Positions 6,209 to 7,559 of a stretch of DNA of 7,559 nucleotides are shown here, piece after piece. The notes under the pieces are model-generated. The model ran no database searches, was not told the origin of the DNA, and saw nothing but the letters and a program-made list of their open reading frames with translations. Within the stretch, counting starts at the first letter, position 1. Each line of letters starts with the position of its first letter. Origin of the DNA: Candidatus Coatesbacteria bacterium RBG_13_66_14 (lineage in GTDB: Bacteria; RBG-13-66-14). Where the stretch lies: assembly GCA_001774505.1 (NCBI GenBank), contig MFAF01000039.1, positions 4,904 through 12,462 on the forward strand, written 5' to 3'. The position numbers and the translations under genes are program-made.

Positions 6209-6873
6209 TTACTCCGCCACATCAGCCTGCGCGATCCGTAGCCCTCGGCGTCGGGGAAGAGATCGGCGTAAACCGCCCGGCTCCACCCCCGGGGTGCGGT
6301 CGCGTCCGGCCCGGCGAGGGCGATGTAGAGGCCCCCCGCAGTCAGATGGGGAGCCGTCCTCCTCCACCCCTCTTCGGGTGGCCAAACGGCCCGGGTAAAG
6401 GCGGCCCGCCAGAGACGATGTCTACGCGGACCTTCCTCGAGCTCCTCCAGGCGGGCGTTGACCACCTCGAAACCGCCGGTCACCCGATCGGCACCGAGCG
6501 CCGCCACCCGTCGCAGGAAGCCGGCCTTGCGCGTGTTGGACTCGACCAGCACCAGGTCAAGACCGGGAGCCAGGAGGGACAGGGCGAAAGAGACAAGCCC
6601 GGCTCCGGCTCCGACGTCGGCCACCGTTCGCCGGGGGCGTAGCTCGCTTCGCTCGGTTCCGTCGCCGGTCTCAAGGACCCGGGTCAGCGCGGCGGCGTCA
6701 ACCAGGGCGTCGGCGAGGAGGTCCGTGGGATCGCTGGCGCGGGAAACCAGATTGGTCCGGCGATTCCACCGGACTAGAAGCTCCAGATATTCGGCAAGCA
6801 TCCCCGACGAGGGGACGGGCGCCACGCTCTCGACGACCTCTATAGCTCGGCTCAAACGCGGCGAGTCTAGCAT
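6205..6873 (-). CDS. rsmG: 16S rRNA (guanine-527-N7)-methyltransferase RsmG (GidB)
   Basis: RsmG transfers a methyl group from SAM to N7 of G527 in the 530 loop of 16S rRNA; its loss gives low-level streptomycin resistance in several species. The 222-residue protein has the family's N-terminal helical part (LLVRWNRRTNLVS, 32-44), the SAM-binding motif VADVGAGAGL (84-93), the acidic strand end VLVESNTRKAGFLRRV (108-123), and FTRAV (159-163) matching the conserved RA near the active site. The usual Pro-Gly after the glycine motif is absent (GLVSF). Residues about 70-81 (GDGTERSELRPR) are extra compared with the normal spacing, and part is encoded by a repeat shared with the parB 3' element. Its neighbours match the classical gidB-parA-parB order. 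The start at 6873 is 7 nt after the upstream gene; no strong ribosome site is seen, so coupling is likely. Confidence 0.92.
   Translation of the reverse strand: MLDSPRLSRAIEVVESVAPVPSSGMLAEYLELLVRWNRRTNLVSRASDPTDLLADALVDAAALTRVLETGDGTERSELRPRRTVADVGAGAGLVSFALSLLAPGLDLVLVESNTRKAGFLRRVAALGADRVTGGFEVVNARLEELEEGPRRHRLWRAAFTRAVWPPEEGWRRTAPHLTAGGLYIALAGPDATAPRGWSRAVYADLFPDAEGYGSRRLMWRSK
6640..6659 (-). repeat. inverted copy of the 20-nt repeat core inside rsmG
   Basis: The 20 bases here are the exact reverse complement of 4458-4477 in the parB-distal element; the match stops at both ends. In rsmG they encode residues 72-78 (GTERSEL), just before the SAM-binding DVGAGAG motif, where the family normally has a shorter linker. 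The GCGAAGC mini-hairpin heptamer is included (minus strand, 6652-6646). The 7-mer TCGCCGG flanks it at 6628-6634 and 6662-6668. That spacing of 34 bp is not a multiple of three, so a clean target duplication is not proven. Confidence 0.65.
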
Positions 6874-6880
6874 AGCTGAG

Positions 6881-7559
6881 TCATCGTGTCCAGGACACGT
6901 CGGTGTCGAACTCCCGTGTGCTCGTCACCCGGCGGACGAAGTCCCCCCCGAAGGTGAAGATGCACAGGTCGCTGGTTCCCTCCCGGTCGCTCACGATGCA
7001 GATGTACTCCCCATCGGGGGAGAAGCAGGGCGAATACTCGTTCCACTCGTCGCTCTCGATGATCGTGCCGTGCTCGGTGGGGGAGTCGAAGTTGCAGTAG
7101 GCTATCTCGGGATTCCCGTGGATCATCAACTCGTATATGACGTACTCACCGTCGGCCGAGAAGCTGGGTTTGGACACGTCGCCGTCCTCGTCGGTCAGGC
7201 GCCGCAGCGGCTCTACGCCGGTCAGGTCTACGGCGTAGAGGTCGTAGGCGCCTTGCTGATCGCTTACGAAGGCCACGAAGCGCCCGTCGGGCCGAACCGC
7301 CGGGTCGGTGTCGTTGGACCTGGAGTGGGTCAGGCGCTCCGGCTCGGCGTCCAGATCCTCCAAGTCGAGCTTGAACAACTCCAGGTCGCCGCCGGGATCG
7401 GAAGCGTAGACAACGTACCGCCCGTCGGGAGTCACCGAGGGCGAGACGTCCCGCGCCTCGTTGTGGGTGAGCTGGGTGACCGTGGGCGTGGGACCGGGCT
7501 CGATCTTCACCAGCTCGTAGTTCCCGTAGAGGTTGGCCACGGCCACGAAGCTCTCCCCG
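6881..7559 (-). CDS. TolB/PD40-type beta-propeller protein, 5'-truncated by the window edge
   Basis: The visible C-terminal ~226 residues are a run of PD40/WD40-like propeller blades. The pattern is Pxx(S/T)PDGxYxxYxSDxxGxxDLYxxDL followed by RLT, seen in SPSVTPDGRYVVYASDPGG, DPAVRPDGRFVAFVSDQQG, KPSFSADGEYVIYELMIHG and SPCFSPDGEYICIVSDREG. A partial blade lies at the window edge and a last strand (TDVSWTR) at the end, where it may close the ring. The frame is open to the edge, so the apparent start at 7546 is internal and any signal peptide is out of view. Such blades occur in periplasmic TolB, in DPP-IV-like peptidase propellers and in many surface proteins. No peptidase domain follows, so a TolB-like binding protein is the best description; I do not call it tolB. 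It is followed after 7 nt by rsmG, implying co-transcription. Confidence 0.85.
   Translation of the reverse strand, partial: GESFVAVANLYGNYELVKIEPGPTPTVTQLTHNEARDVSPSVTPDGRYVVYASDPGGDLELFKLDLEDLDAEPERLTHSRSNDTDPAVRPDGRFVAFVSDQQGAYDLYAVDLTGVEPLRRLTDEDGDVSKPSFSADGEYVIYELMIHGNPEIAYCNFDSPTEHGTIIESDEWNEYSPCFSPDGEYICIVSDREGTSDLCIFTFGGDFVRRVTSTREFDTDVSWTR

Noticed and set aside
4494..6873. Nearby parS sites or DnaA boxes marking the origin
   Set aside because: I looked for the TGTTTCACGTGAAACA-type palindrome and TTATCCACA-type boxes on both strands and saw none in the window.

Overview
The window is GC-rich, densely packed bacterial chromosome with no tRNA, rRNA, CRISPR array, prophage or transposase. 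A protein with a signal peptide that looks like an outer-membrane beta-barrel, together with an envelope M23 peptidase, suggests a Gram-negative (diderm) organism. The proteins diverge moderately from familiar families, and the lineage cannot be fixed from sequence alone. An uncultured or candidate phylum is plausible but is only a guess.

Layout. On the + strand, the window opens inside a MATE-family transporter gene (1-1220, 5' end missing). A glycosyltransferase-2-like gene (1217-2164) overlaps its stop codon. A convergent gap (2165-2334) holds nested hairpins and a rho-independent terminator that serves the minus strand. Everything to the right is on the minus strand and reads right to left: a TolB/PD40-type beta-propeller protein (6881-7559, 5' end missing), rsmG (6205-6873), parA (5438-6208), parB (4494-5441), a membrane-anchored M23 peptidase (3456-4346), a bactofilin (2916-3410) and a small putative outer-membrane protein (2335-2853). 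The propeller gene, rsmG, parA and parB are separated by 7 nt or overlap by 4 nt (ATGA), so they look like one transcription unit. The M23, bactofilin and outer-membrane genes follow after a 147-nt gap and may be a downstream part of the same unit.

How the genes may work together. rsmG-parA-parB is the classical gidB-soj-spo0J arrangement often found near chromosome origins. The following M23-bactofilin pair is the known partnership of a cytoskeletal scaffold with a peptidoglycan hydrolase. The order therefore places chromosome segregation next to a cell-shape module, and an envelope protein closes the set.

Most unusual signal. Short repeat-like elements appear to have entered or bordered coding sequence three times. 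(1) A 93-bp in-frame insertion in the MATE gene is bounded by a 9-bp direct repeat. (2) A 108-bp element with perfect 10-bp terminal inverted repeats lies across the 3' end of parB and supplies its last codons and stop. (3) A 20-nt core of that element recurs in inverted orientation inside rsmG, where it encodes extra residues just before the SAM-binding motif. This resembles the protein-invading palindromic elements known from Rickettsia, although nothing here shows homology to those.
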